From Malaciobacter marinus (GTDB taxonomy: Bacteria; Campylobacterota; Campylobacteria; Campylobacterales; Arcobacteraceae), in assembly GCF_003544855.1 (NCBI RefSeq), contig NZ_CP032101.1, positions 682,001-746,000 on the forward strand: a stretch of DNA of 64,000 bases, read 5' to 3'. The notes below the pieces were generated by a model. The model had not been told where the DNA came from. It did no database searches and saw only the letters and a list, made by a program, of their open reading frames with translations. The translations under genes and the position numbers were made by a program. Below are positions 35,878 to 45,603 of the stretch, piece by piece (within the stretch, counting starts at the first letter, position 1; every line of letters begins with the position of its first letter).

Positions 35878-38800
35878 GTTTATGTGAAATAGTATAAAGA
35901 ACGGGAAGATATACAAGATTTAGTATTGTTCCCCATGCTAAACCAAACCCAAGTGCAATGGCTATTGGTTGGAATATAACAGCTTGACCTGTTGGAAAGA
36001 AAATAAGTGAACTCATACCAATTAGTGTTGTTATTGTTGTAAGAATAATTGGTCTAAATCTTTTTGATGCTCTATAAAAGATTTGTTCTATATTTTTTGC
36101 TTTTTTCAAGTATGTCATCATAATAATTCCATCATTTATTACAACTCCTGCTAATCCAAGTGCTCCAATAATTGATGGCATAGAAAGATTTAATCCCATT
36201 AGTTTGTGCCCAATTAATACACCTAAGATTGAAAAAGGAATAATACTCATTAGTATAAAAGTATCTCTAAAAGAGTTAAATAAATAAAGCATAGCAAGCA
36301 TTATTAATAATAGTGCAAGTGAAGTAGCATAAAGCATATCATTTTTTAAATCTTTTCTTTTTTCTGCTTCACCTTTAAATATTAGTCTTACTCCATTTTC
36401 TTCTATCTTGTTTAATGTGTCTTCTATTTTATTAGTAACTTCAGAAGCTGTAACAATATCAGAGTTTACATTTGCATAAACATAAAAATTCTTTTGTGTA
36501 TTATCTTTTACTAATTGCTCAAATGATCTAATAATATCAAATCTTGCTATTTCATAAAGTCTTACAAACTGCCCATTTGGCAATGGTATTTCGACATTTT
36601 TAAAGTTTTCATAATTGTCTTTATTTATACTTCTTATTTTAATATCAAGCATCTCTTTTTCATCAAAAGAAACAGACTTTTTCTTTTCTAAATATAAATT
36701 TGACAAATATGAACCAATAAAACTCTCCGTTAATCCTAACTTTTGTCCATAGTCATTTACTTTTATTTTAATCTCATCAATACCAAACTTTAGTGAATTT
36801 GAAGTAGAAACTACACCATTTATTGATTCGATTTTTTTAGTTAAAAGTTCTACATTTTTAATTATTTTTTGATTGTCATCTGAAATTAAACCAATTTTTA
36901 TATCTGATTTAACTGGACCTACTTTTTTTTCTAAAATAACTAATTCACTTAAATTAAATTTTTCTTTGTATTTTTTTTCTTCCAAAAATTTATTTAATTT
37001 TTTTGCAATAACTTTTGACTTTTCAGTTCTTTCTCTTCCTTCTTTATCATAATAAAAACTCAAATAAGGAGTTACATATTTATCTAAAAAGTTCATTTGC
37101 TTTAATTTTTTTAATTCAACTGTCATATACATTACATAAGGAAATCTTTCTGTATTACTTCCTGTATCTCTTCTAAAACCAGCGACTGAGTCAATACTTC
37201 TAATAAAGAATCTTTTTTCTTCTTTTATCAAATCTGCTTCAATACTTTGAACTATTTTATATGCATCTTCAAGCTTTGTATTTTCATTTGCTTTAATTGA
37301 TATTTTTATATCAGTTGCATCAAAATTTGGAAACATTTGAAATTTTGAACTTTTAATAGCCATAAGTGTAATAATTGGCACTAGTATTATAAAAAGAAGT
37401 AAAAAAGTTTTTTTCCATCTCATGAAAAAGTGAATTATTTCACTATATATTTTATTTGCTTTTTCCCATGAAGTAACTTTTGAACCACTTTTTAATGTAT
37501 GAGATGCATGTATTGGAAGAAAGATAAAAGATTCAATTAATGAAGCAACAAGTAATGCACTTAATGCAATAGGAATTAGTTTCATTACTTCACCCATAGT
37601 TCCACTAATCATTAAAATAGGTAAAAATGAAAAAAGAGTTGTCATTGAAGCAATAGTTACAGGTTTTACCATCTCTTTTGCACCAAGTATAGCTGCTTCT
37701 TTTGGTTCATAACCCTCTTCAATATGTTGTTGTATATTTTCACTTACGACAATTGCATCATCAACTACAATACCAATTGCAATAAGTACACCAACTAATG
37801 AAATCATATTTATTGTGTAGCCAAAAGTATACATATAAACAGTAGCTATAACAAATGATGTTGGAATACCAATAGCAATAATTGCAGACATTCTAAAGTT
37901 AATTAATAAAGCAACAAGTATTGTAATTAATATAATTCCAAGTAAAATATTTGAAATAACAATATTAAGTCTATCTTGAATTCTTTCACTATTATCATCT
38001 GCAATAGTAATATGAATATCACTATTTTCTTTATTTATCTTTTTTAATAGTTTTTTCATATCACGAGAAACTTTAAGCGCATCTGATGTTTCAGATTGTT
38101 CAACTGCCAAAGATAGAGCATTTTCTCCATTAAAAGAAAAAAGAGTTGAAGAGTCTTCATATCTTTTTTTTACTGTTGCAATATCTTTTAGAAATAAAGT
38201 TTTATTTGATATTTTTATTAAGCTATTTTCAAAATCTATTGCATTTTTAGCTCCATTGTATGTTGAAAGATAAAAATGCTTTTTACTTCCTTCTATTTTA
38301 CCTATTGGAAAAATATAAGATAAATTTGAAATGACACTAAATACATCGCTTTTGTTTAAGTTTAATGCTTCGATTTTTCTATCATCTAAAAGTACTTCAA
38401 AATATTTGTCAGAATCCCCATAAATAGATACATCTCCGACTCCATCAACTCCTAAAATTTTACTTTTTAATTGTGTTGCAAAAGGTTTTAATTCATCAGT
38501 GGAATATTTTTTAGAAGTTAATGTTACATCAATAAGTTTTTTATATCTTTCAATTACATTAACACTTGGTTCATCCATATCTGAGGGTAGGTTTGATTTT
38601 GTTAAAGTAATAGTATCTTTTACTTTATCTGCAATGTTATATCTATTTTGACCCTTGATTAACTCTAAAACAATTGTAAATCTACTAGGACTAATTACTG
38701 TTGTTATCTCTTTAATTCCTGTGATATTTTTTAGATTATCTTCAATCTCAGTTACGGCCATTTTATCAAGTATATCAACACTAGCTCCACTATAAGAACC

Positions 38801-38950
38801 ATTTATAGATATCATATCTAAATCAAAATTTGGGAATATTTCTTTTGGTGTTTTAGTATAAGAGTAGATTCCAATTGCAAAAATTAGAAAAAACAATGTG
38901 TAGTTCATTCTTGCATTTTCTACAAAAAATCTTAAAAATTTTTCAAACAT
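35870..38950 (-). CDS. RND superfamily efflux permease
   Basis: A 1026-residue inner-membrane pump of the AcrB/HAE-1 type with 12 membrane segments and two large periplasmic loops. The proton-relay aspartates are visible in the fourth helix (IGIVVDDAIVVSEN), and the second-half counterpart is AGVVINDGIIM. The gene stands alone: no membrane-fusion or outer-membrane partner is beside it. Low similarity in the porter loops means drug, lipid or other cargo cannot be named. Confidence 0.88.
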   Translation of the reverse strand: MFEKFLRFFVENARMNYTLFFLIFAIGIYSYTKTPKEIFPNFDLDMISINGSYSGASVDILDKMAVTEIEDNLKNITGIKEITTVISPSRFTIVLELIKGQNRYNIADKVKDTITLTKSNLPSDMDEPSVNVIERYKKLIDVTLTSKKYSTDELKPFATQLKSKILGVDGVGDVSIYGDSDKYFEVLLDDRKIEALNLNKSDVFSVISNLSYIFPIGKIEGSKKHFYLSTYNGAKNAIDFENSLIKISNKTLFLKDIATVKKRYEDSSTLFSFNGENALSLAVEQSETSDALKVSRDMKKLLKKINKENSDIHITIADDNSERIQDRLNIVISNILLGIILITILVALLINFRMSAIIAIGIPTSFVIATVYMYTFGYTINMISLVGVLIAIGIVVDDAIVVSENIQQHIEEGYEPKEAAILGAKEMVKPVTIASMTTLFSFLPILMISGTMGEVMKLIPIALSALLVASLIESFIFLPIHASHTLKSGSKVTSWEKANKIYSEIIHFFMRWKKTFLLLFIILVPIITLMAIKSSKFQMFPNFDATDIKISIKANENTKLEDAYKIVQSIEADLIKEEKRFFIRSIDSVAGFRRDTGSNTERFPYVMYMTVELKKLKQMNFLDKYVTPYLSFYYDKEGRERTEKSKVIAKKLNKFLEEKKYKEKFNLSELVILEKKVGPVKSDIKIGLISDDNQKIIKNVELLTKKIESINGVVSTSNSLKFGIDEIKIKVNDYGQKLGLTESFIGSYLSNLYLEKKKSVSFDEKEMLDIKIRSINKDNYENFKNVEIPLPNGQFVRLYEIARFDIIRSFEQLVKDNTQKNFYVYANVNSDIVTASEVTNKIEDTLNKIEENGVRLIFKGEAEKRKDLKNDMLYATSLALLLIMLAMLYLFNSFRDTFILMSIIPFSILGVLIGHKLMGLNLSMPSIIGALGLAGVVINDGIIMMTYLKKAKNIEQIFYRASKRFRPIILTTITTLIGMSSLIFFPTGQAVIFQPIAIALGFGLAWGTILNLVYLPVLYTISHKLK

Positions 38951-39288
38951 TAATTACCTTTATTAAAAGCTGTATTATAATTCATATTTATTAATAAAGA
39001 ATTAATGTTTAATCAAAATGGCTTAATTATGTCATCTTTATAAATAAAGAAAGTCTAAAATAGTTACTACTTGTTACATCATATTAAAAATCCTATAAAT
39101 AACTAATTTAGCAATAAATTAAGTATTAAGCTAAAAATAATATTTCTTTTACTTTTTATCAATGCTTTATCAGAAAAATAACTGTTATTTTATATTTTAA
39201 ACTAAAAAAATACTTAAAATATACAAATTTTAGGCTTTGAATTTATTTTTAAATATTTTATAATGTTAGTAGGAATAAAGGAGTGATT
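38951..39288. other. 338-base AT-rich spacer between divergent genes
   Basis: No gene is visible. A TATAAT box at 39259-39264 and AAGGAG at 39278-39283 serve the downstream small gene. No strong hairpin, long repeat or RNA motif is seen in the rest. Confidence 0.5.
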
Positions 39289-39636
39289 ATGGGTGTAAAT
39301 GAGATTGCAATTAATAGTTTAAGTGAATTACAGTTAATTCAACTTGCAAAGAAAAGTAGTGATGTAGAGCTTTTACATAGGCTTAGTCAAAGTTCATATC
39401 CAACAGTTAGAAGATGTGTAGCTAGAAGTAGAAATACTTCAAGAAAGACTATTGATACTCTTGCGTGTGATTCTGCATTAAATGTTTCATTTATTGCAAA
39501 TAATAATCCTAATTGCACCATAAAAAAAAGTAAAAATAGTGAACATCCATGTGTTATTTGTTATGTGGATGAAGAAGAATATATCTCAAGATGTGATTCT
39601 TGTGAAAACTTGAAGTTTTTTAAGGCTAGTATATGA
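39289..39636 (+). CDS. LRV-repeat protein with C-terminal CxxC/CxxC motif
   Basis: A 115-residue protein. Residues 27-76 carry leucine-rich-variant (HEAT-like) repeats, seen in YPTVRRCVARSRNTS and SALNVSFIANNNPNC. The C-terminus has CVIC at 88-91 and CDSC at 102-105, a spacing fit for a zinc ribbon or iron-sulfur site. The known Azotobacter LRV protein has its cysteine cluster at the N-terminus instead. ATG at 39289 lies five bases after AAGGAG; a GTG at 39283 overlaps that site and is rejected. Function unknown. Confidence 0.65.
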   Translation: MGVNEIAINSLSELQLIQLAKKSSDVELLHRLSQSSYPTVRRCVARSRNTSRKTIDTLACDSALNVSFIANNNPNCTIKKSKNSEHPCVICYVDEEEYISRCDSCENLKFFKASI

Positions 39637-39655
39637 AGCTTTTTGCTTCATATAT

Positions 39656-41869
39656 TTACCTACTTGCTCCATATACTTTTAATTCTTTTACCTTTTGTAA
39701 ATCTTCGTCATCTTTAATATTTTCTGCAAATAGTTTTATATTTAAAAGATGAGTTAATTCAACCATTGCTTCTATAAAGCTTTGTTTTGAAGGATCATTT
39801 TTTACATTGTTACTATATTCTCTTGCAAGTCTTATATAATCTAAATCAAGATTTTTAATATCATCTAATGCAATAAATTTTGATTCAAATCTTTTTATAA
39901 TTACTTTTGCATTTAGTTCATGTACTATTGTGACAAAATCTTTGAACTTCTCAATATCTTTAGTAACTGCATAAGCTGTAAGAGAAAATACAAGTTGATG
40001 AGATATATCTTTATACTTGTGTAGTGTTTGTCTAAGCCAAAGGATAAAGTTTAAATCATCAATTGAATCAAGTGATAAGTTAATTGAAATTGAGTGTTTA
40101 ATATTTTCTAGTTTTATATCACTAATAACTTTTGAAATAACTGCTTTATCAAAGTCAACTATTTTTTCATACTGCTCTGCAATAGATACAAAAGTACCAA
40201 TAGGAATATCTTTATTATCTAAATCATAAGCTTTTGTAAAAGCTTCTTGCATTACAAGTTGATTCTCATCATCACCATTTAAAACTTTTGCATCACCAAT
40301 ATAACTTATTTCAAATCTTTGATTTTTTATAATATCAAATATTAAAGTTCTCCATGCTTTCATATCTCTTACTAAATCATCACTATCTCTAATAAAAGCT
40401 TCATTTGGGCCTATTAGTTTTGCTTTTTCATATGCTTCGTTTGCTGCATGAAGCATTTGATCTGTCGTTCCAATAGGATTAAAAGGAGTTGCCCCAATAT
40501 GCGCAATTTCATCTTTGCCAACCTCATTTGCAAGGTTTTCAAACTCTCTTTTTATTGTAGCTGTTAACTCTTGTGCTTGTTCATAATTTATTCCATCTGT
40601 AATTAATGCAAATTCAGAACCATAAAATCTATAAGCACTGATATTTATATTTTTACAAGCTTTGCACTCTTTTAAAATTGAAGCAAACTTCTTGATAAAT
40701 TTATTAACTTCTTCATTTGTATGTTGTTTTGCAAACTCTCCTAAACTATCAATTTTTATAGTAAAAATATAACCATTAGATTTAGATATAAACATTTTTT
40801 TCATATCTGTTTCAACTGTTTGTTTTAGATTTAATCCTGTAAGTTCATCTTTTGATAATTTTTGAGTTATATTTTCTAAATTTTTATTTAATTTTGTTAT
40901 TACTGATTCTATTTTTGTTGACATTTCATTCATTGAAATTGCAACATTTTTAATTTCAGTAGTCCAAGGAAGTTTATCAATAGTTTTAAAATTTCCTATT
41001 GCAATACTTCTTGCAAGTTTTTCTATATTTTTAAGTGGTTTTAAAAGATATTGTACAAATACAAAAAGTAATGCCATTGATACTATAAATGCTATTATTG
41101 AATATAAAACTCCACTTTTTGCTTGCTCATATAATTTTGCATAAGCATCACCTGCATTTGCACTTACATAAATAGTTGCAGTGGTTTTCCAACCATTACT
41201 TATTTGACTTTCCATCTCTTTTAAGTTTATAGAGATTGCATTTACGAACCATTGTGGAACATATTCAAATTTTTCATCTCTTGTTACCTTTACAATTGTA
41301 TTATCAATAACAATTGTTGAAAAAGTATCAATGCTTTTTTCATTTTTTGAAGCTGTAAAGTAAATTTTTATGTTTTTTTGTTTTAAATCTCCATTTGGAA
41401 TAAACTTATATTGAGTAGGTTTATTTTCTTTAAGGTTAAGTTCTTGATTATTTTCTAAAGCTTCAAGCTCTTGCATTAAATCCAAATCATCGCTATTAGT
41501 TTCTATATTTCCAAGGTTTTTATCTACTTTAATATTTTCTACTTCCCAACTATTATCAATACTTTTATCGTTTGCATTTTTTATAAGTTGCGCTTTTTTA
41601 ATAGTAAAAAGTGTATCTTCAAGTCTTATTTCTTTATAAAAACCTCTATTTGCAATAGCATTTATTATTGATTTTATTTCTGCATCATTTTTATCTTTCA
41701 TAAGTCCTTTTAGACTCATTCCAAGTGCAGTTGCTGTATCTTGTGCTTTTGTACTAGCTTCTGTTTCAAGATACTCTTTTGCATTTTTTACACTTATTAT
41801 AAAATTACCTGTAAAAATAATCAAAAAGATAAATGCTATTATGATATATAACTGTTTTGATAATGACAT
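39656..41869 (-). CDS. LapD-like degenerate GGDEF-EAL c-di-GMP receptor
   Basis: A 737-residue membrane protein: N-terminal membrane segment, periplasmic LapD/MoxY-type domain (about 30-250), second membrane segment, HAMP, then GGDEF-like and EAL-like domains. Both are degenerate: the GGDEF site reads YGSEF and the EAL site QEAFT, so it should bind rather than make or degrade c-di-GMP. In Pseudomonas, LapD bound to c-di-GMP sequesters the protease LapG and keeps a giant adhesin on the surface. The lapG gene lies 10 bases upstream in the same direction. Confidence 0.87.
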   Translation of the reverse strand: MSLSKQLYIIIAFIFLIIFTGNFIISVKNAKEYLETEASTKAQDTATALGMSLKGLMKDKNDAEIKSIINAIANRGFYKEIRLEDTLFTIKKAQLIKNANDKSIDNSWEVENIKVDKNLGNIETNSDDLDLMQELEALENNQELNLKENKPTQYKFIPNGDLKQKNIKIYFTASKNEKSIDTFSTIVIDNTIVKVTRDEKFEYVPQWFVNAISINLKEMESQISNGWKTTATIYVSANAGDAYAKLYEQAKSGVLYSIIAFIVSMALLFVFVQYLLKPLKNIEKLARSIAIGNFKTIDKLPWTTEIKNVAISMNEMSTKIESVITKLNKNLENITQKLSKDELTGLNLKQTVETDMKKMFISKSNGYIFTIKIDSLGEFAKQHTNEEVNKFIKKFASILKECKACKNINISAYRFYGSEFALITDGINYEQAQELTATIKREFENLANEVGKDEIAHIGATPFNPIGTTDQMLHAANEAYEKAKLIGPNEAFIRDSDDLVRDMKAWRTLIFDIIKNQRFEISYIGDAKVLNGDDENQLVMQEAFTKAYDLDNKDIPIGTFVSIAEQYEKIVDFDKAVISKVISDIKLENIKHSISINLSLDSIDDLNFILWLRQTLHKYKDISHQLVFSLTAYAVTKDIEKFKDFVTIVHELNAKVIIKRFESKFIALDDIKNLDLDYIRLAREYSNNVKNDPSKQSFIEAMVELTHLLNIKLFAENIKDDEDLQKVKELKVYGASR

Positions 41870-41879
41870 GTTTTTTCCT

Positions 41880-42527
41880 TTAAAATCTACTCATTAAATC
41901 TTTCCAAGATTTTAGATTATTACTTCCAATTTTTTCAGAAGTTTTTCCTTTATTTTTTGCTCTGTATAATCCGCCTGCATTAAAACTATAAACAGGTTTT
42001 AAATCTTCTCTTTTAGTGGCTAATTTCAATCTTTTGTTGATATTATCAAGTACAATCGGAGTTGCATTTGGTTTATGATAATAAGTAAGTACCATATGTG
42101 CTTGCTCATATTTAGAGTTTTTTCTAAGTAGTTTTACATAAACAATTCTTAGCTTCTCATCTTCTATTCCAAGTTGTCTTAATGTAAAATACTTAGCAAT
42201 AGCATAATCTTCACAATCACCTGCACCTGTTCCTAAAAATTCAAATGGACTTGCCCAATAGTCGTTTTTACCCCAATGAATAGAGTCAAGTTTATATGGT
42301 ATTTTATTAAAAAAGTCATTTACCATTTTAAGTTTATATAAAAGCTTTTTATCTTTTGCTGATTCTATTAAGTCATCCCATAAAAGGACTCTTTTTGAAG
42401 CTTTCTTTCCATATTTTTTAGTAAATTCATTGAATTTTTCTTGGGAGAAATTTTTAGGAATAGTTGCTGTAGAAAATGAGGCAAGAAATAAAAAGGTTAT
42501 TACTACTGCAACAATTGTCCTTTTCAT
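41880..42527 (-). CDS. lapG: LapG-type periplasmic transglutaminase-like cysteine protease
   Basis: A 215-residue exported protease (signal about 1-22) of the BTLCP family. The catalytic triad is Cys105 (GTGAGDCEDYA), His144 (EQAHMVLTYY) and Asp161 (IVLDNINK). A calcium-binding acidic DCED is present as in LapG. It should cleave a LapA-type adhesin unless held by the LapD-like protein encoded next. No adhesin gene lies in this window. Confidence 0.9.
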   Translation of the reverse strand: MKRTIVAVVITFLFLASFSTATIPKNFSQEKFNEFTKKYGKKASKRVLLWDDLIESAKDKKLLYKLKMVNDFFNKIPYKLDSIHWGKNDYWASPFEFLGTGAGDCEDYAIAKYFTLRQLGIEDEKLRIVYVKLLRKNSKYEQAHMVLTYYHKPNATPIVLDNINKRLKLATKREDLKPVYSFNAGGLYRAKNKGKTSEKIGSNNLKSWKDLMSRF

Positions 42528-42548
42528 TTTCTTACCTCTATTTGAAAT

Positions 42549-42567
42549 TATAACTATGATAGTTATA
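42549..42567. promoter_or_regulatory. palindromic operator-like site before lapG
   Basis: TATAACTATGATAGTTATA is a perfect 19-base palindrome (9+1+9) 22 bases upstream of lapG. On the minus strand its right half overlaps a TATAAT-like -10 box, so a bound regulator would block lapG-lapD transcription. Confidence 0.5.
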
Positions 42568-42579
42568 GTATAGAAGAAA

Positions 42580-43890
42580 TTATTTTAATAAACTCTTAAC
42601 ACCGTCTTCATCTATCAAATTACTGTCATATTTTACAACTATTATATTTTCAGTTTCATTGATATACCACTCATCAATATTTTTATTGTGTAGATTACTT
42701 GCATTTTCTCTTTTAAATTCATCTAAATTTAAATAAGACATTTTTTTCTTTGATGGATTTGGCATTGTAGCTATTAATATTATCCAAATAATACAAATAA
42801 CAGCAATAACAATAACTAAAGTACTTAAAGATACATCTTCAAAAAATATACCTCCTAAAAGACCACCTACAAAAGTTCCTAAGTAACCAAATGAATTAAA
42901 TACTCCAAGAACTAAGCCTCTTTGATGAACTTTTGCAAACTTTGATGCAAGTGATTGCATTATAGGTTCATGCATATTAAAGCCAGAGAAGAAAATTACA
43001 ACTCCAATTATAAAACCAATTGAACTAGTTGATGTACCAATTATCATATATGATACTCCAAAAAATGCAATTCCTATCATAAGAACTTCTTTATACTTTC
43101 CTTTTTTTTCTGCAAGAATTGCAGCAGGTGCCATAGATAAAATACCTACTATCATTGCTGGAAGATATACTTTCCATAATTCTGCAAAATCCCATTGAAA
43201 GTTTTTTATTAAAACCATTGGAATTATCATAAATGCAAATGTCATTAAACCTTTTTGCAAAAAGTTTGTAAGATGCATTTTTAAAATATTTGGATTTGCT
43301 AAAGTATCAGATAAATTTGCTTTTGCATTATATGTATGTGTAATATGTGGAGGGTTTGGAACTGCTTTAAATAAAATTACTATTGAACTTAAAGCTAAAA
43401 CCATAGTAATATAAAATAGTGTTTCAACACCTGCTACTGCACTAATTGTAGGCCCTGCAAGCATTGATATGGCAAAACTTATAGCAATAAATCCACCCAT
43501 TACTGCCATGGCTTTTGGTCTTTGCTCTTCTTTTACTATATCACTAATCATAGCAGTAACAACAGCACCAATTGCACCGGCACCTTGTAATAACCTACCA
43601 AACATTAAAGTATAAATATCTTCTGAAATAGCACAGAAGTATGAACCAACTGCGAAAAGTAAAAGACCTGTTACAATTGTGCCTTTTCTTCCTAATTTAT
43701 CACTCATAACTCCAAATGGCACTTGAAAAAGCATTTGTGTTAAGGCATAACCACCAACTACGATACCTACAATCTCTGTTGTTGCCCCTTTTAAGTTCAT
43801 TGCATAAGCTGATAATACTGGCAATACTAAAAATAGTCCTAAAAATCTTAAAGCTATAATGGAACTTAGAGGAATTATTGATTTAATCAT
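42580..43890 (-). CDS. MFS transporter, YajR-like
   Basis: A 436-residue carrier with 12 membrane segments, motif A as GVMSDKLGRKGTI, and a soluble C-terminal tail of about 55 residues (from NPSKKKMSYLNL). The tail with INETENIIVVKYD resembles the small ferredoxin-like domain of E. coli YajR. The substrate is unknown. It lies 52 bases upstream of lapG in the same direction, but the palindromic site in that gap suggests separate control. Confidence 0.75.
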   Translation of the reverse strand: MIKSIIPLSSIIALRFLGLFLVLPVLSAYAMNLKGATTEIVGIVVGGYALTQMLFQVPFGVMSDKLGRKGTIVTGLLLFAVGSYFCAISEDIYTLMFGRLLQGAGAIGAVVTAMISDIVKEEQRPKAMAVMGGFIAISFAISMLAGPTISAVAGVETLFYITMVLALSSIVILFKAVPNPPHITHTYNAKANLSDTLANPNILKMHLTNFLQKGLMTFAFMIIPMVLIKNFQWDFAELWKVYLPAMIVGILSMAPAAILAEKKGKYKEVLMIGIAFFGVSYMIIGTSTSSIGFIIGVVIFFSGFNMHEPIMQSLASKFAKVHQRGLVLGVFNSFGYLGTFVGGLLGGIFFEDVSLSTLVIVIAVICIIWIILIATMPNPSKKKMSYLNLDEFKRENASNLHNKNIDEWYINETENIIVVKYDSNLIDEDGVKSLLK

Positions 43891-44048
43891 ATTATATAAT
43901 CCTGAATTTTTTAAATAGGCGAAGATTATATATTAATAAAGTTAATAAGATGTTAAAAGATAATTTTGTAAAAAGTGTTTAAGTTTTCTCATAAAGCAGA
44001 GATTCTTTAATCTTTTAATATAATAAAAAAAAGAGTTTAAGGAATTAT

Positions 44049-44639
44049 ATGAAAATTGTTTTAGCAAGTGCAAATCAAGGTAAAATAAAAGAGTTTAAAA
44101 CACTTCTTCCCTCACATGAAATAGTAACGTACAAAGAGTTATTAGGAGATATTGAAATTGTTGAAGATAAGGATAGTTTTAAAGGTAATGCTATAAAAAA
44201 AGCACAATCAATATATGATTTATTAAAAGATGAAAATGCCATTGTAATTTCAGATGATAGTGGAATTACAGTTCCTGCAATAAATAATGAACCAGGCATT
44301 TATTCAGCAAGATATGCAAGAAACAATGCAAGTGACAAAGAAAATAATGAAAAATTAATTTCAAAATTAAATGAGAAAAATTTAGAAAAAACAGAAGCTT
44401 TTTATACAGCTTGTATAGCAATTGTTTATAAAAGTGAAGTTTATACAGTTCATGGGTGGATGCATGGAAATGTTATAAATAGACAATTAGGTGAGGGTGG
44501 ATTTGGATATGATCCTATGTTTATTCCAAATAATTATGATAAAACTTTAGGACAACTTCCCTATGAAGTAAAAAAATCATTTTCCCATAGAACTAAAGCT
44601 TTAAATCTTGCTTTAAAAGTTTTAGATACTATTTTGTAA
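44049..44639 (+). CDS. rdgB: XTP/dITP diphosphatase (RdgB/HAM1 family)
   Basis: A 196-residue house-cleaning enzyme that hydrolyses non-canonical purine triphosphates such as dITP and XTP. Seen: [12 protein letters not shown] (7-18), SDDSGITV (about 72-79), [13 protein letters not shown] (about 150-162) and SHRTKAL near the end, all typical. AAGGAATT precedes the ATG. It is convergent with the pseudopilin genes and overlaps their end by 11 bases. Confidence 0.93.
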   Translation: MKIVLASANQGKIKEFKTLLPSHEIVTYKELLGDIEIVEDKDSFKGNAIKKAQSIYDLLKDENAIVISDDSGITVPAINNEPGIYSARYARNNASDKENNEKLISKLNEKNLEKTEAFYTACIAIVYKSEVYTVHGWMHGNVINRQLGEGGFGYDPMFIPNNYDKTLGQLPYEVKKSFSHRTKALNLALKVLDTIL

Positions 44640-44955
44640 GAGTTTTTTGAACTCTTACTTTGAAGTTTTTTGCTTTTACTTCTAAAGAGATTTTATGCTT
44701 TAAAGCTATTTTTTTAAATATAGCTTTAATATAAAACTCTTTATTATCTATTATAATTTCATTTATATCATCTATTTCTTCAAGTGAATTAATATACTCT
44801 TCTAAAAATATAAGATGATTCAAAGCTTGAATATATACATATTTATTTGTAAGATTTGTACTATTCACAGATTTTGTTTCAAATATTTTGATACTAATTA
44901 AACTTAAAATTGTTACTATTAAAATAGTAAAAAGTAGAATAAAAGATTTCTTCAT
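44629..44955 (-). CDS. small membrane-anchored protein in pseudopilin operon
   Basis: A 108-residue protein with one N-terminal membrane helix ([19 protein letters not shown]) and a soluble domain ending [18 protein letters not shown]. It is the third gene after two pseudopilin-like genes, and its ATG overlaps the previous stop as ATGA, so it is cotranslated with them. It lacks a prepilin cleavage motif but looks like a minor pilus-assembly component. A GTG five codons upstream (44970) is the alternative start. Confidence 0.55.
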   Translation of the reverse strand: MKKSFILLFTILIVTILSLISIKIFETKSVNSTNLTNKYVYIQALNHLIFLEEYINSLEEIDDINEIIIDNKEFYIKAIFKKIALKHKISLEVKAKNFKVRVQKTLTK

Positions 44956-45305
44956 ATTTTTATTACCCACTTTATTTTATAAATATTATTATATATGAAA
45001 CTAATAATTTTAAAATTTTGTTTATTTTGTATTTTAAAATTTGAGATATTCTCTAAAAATAAAGAGTTCTCAATATATAAATTATTGTTCTTAAAAGATA
45101 AATTATTGATATAATTTGGATTTTTTTCTAAAATTATTCTTGAACTTAACAAGTCTAATTGAGAAATACTAATATTTTGTGAAGTTTTAGCATTTTGATA
45201 AATATTTGTTATTATTTTAAAACTACTAATTAATATAATCGAAGCAATAACTATTACTAAAAGTAACTCTAAAGTTATAAATGCACATTTATTTTTGCAA
45301 TTCAT
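44952..45305 (-). CDS. type II/IV pseudopilin-like protein
   Basis: A 117-residue protein starting MNCKNKCA before the mature FITLELLLVIVIASIILISS: a short basic leader, cleavage after Ala, and Glu at position 5 of the mature helix, as in prepilins (the residue before cleavage is Ala rather than Gly). The chosen start gives a normal short leader; an ATG four codons upstream at 45317 is possible. It overlaps the preceding pseudopilin gene. Confidence 0.62.
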   Translation of the reverse strand: MNCKNKCAFITLELLLVIVIASIILISSFKIITNIYQNAKTSQNISISQLDLLSSRIILEKNPNYINNLSFKNNNLYIENSLFLENISNFKIQNKQNFKIISFIYNNIYKIKWVIKI

Positions 45306-45603
45306 ATTTATATACACTTATATTATCTTTGTTGTAAAGTATTTTTCTTACATTGATACTTTTAACTGTTTTATCTTGAATTATTCTTAGAGTTTCATCT
45401 TTTTTAGAAAAACTATTTGAATAATCTTTCAAAATAAACAAATTTTGTATATTTTCAAGTTTTTCAAACTTTTTTTTATAACTATTATAAAAGCTTAGTT
45501 TATACACTAAGCTTATTACAATAGCTAAAATAGTAAGACTAATTAAAGTCTCAAATAAAGTAAAAGCTTTTTTATTTTTTACTAAGTTCTGTTGCTTTTG
45601 CAT
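45289..45603 (-). CDS. type II/IV pseudopilin-like protein with prepilin leader
   Basis: A 104-residue protein with a 13-residue basic leader (MQKQQNLVKNKKA) followed by FTLFETLISLTILAIVISLVYKL, with Glu at position 5 of the mature sequence. This is the prepilin N-terminal methylation type. It overlaps the end of proC by 32 bases and the next pseudopilin gene by 17. With the two following genes it may build a minor pseudopilus tip for secretion or DNA uptake. Confidence 0.7.
   Translation of the reverse strand: MQKQQNLVKNKKAFTLFETLISLTILAIVISLVYKLSFYNSYKKKFEKLENIQNLFILKDYSNSFSKKDETLRIIQDKTVKSINVRKILYNKDNISVYKYELQK

Noticed and set aside
39283-39288. Upstream GTG start for the LRV-repeat gene
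   Set aside because: The GTG overlaps the AAGGAG ribosome site that serves the ATG at 39289.
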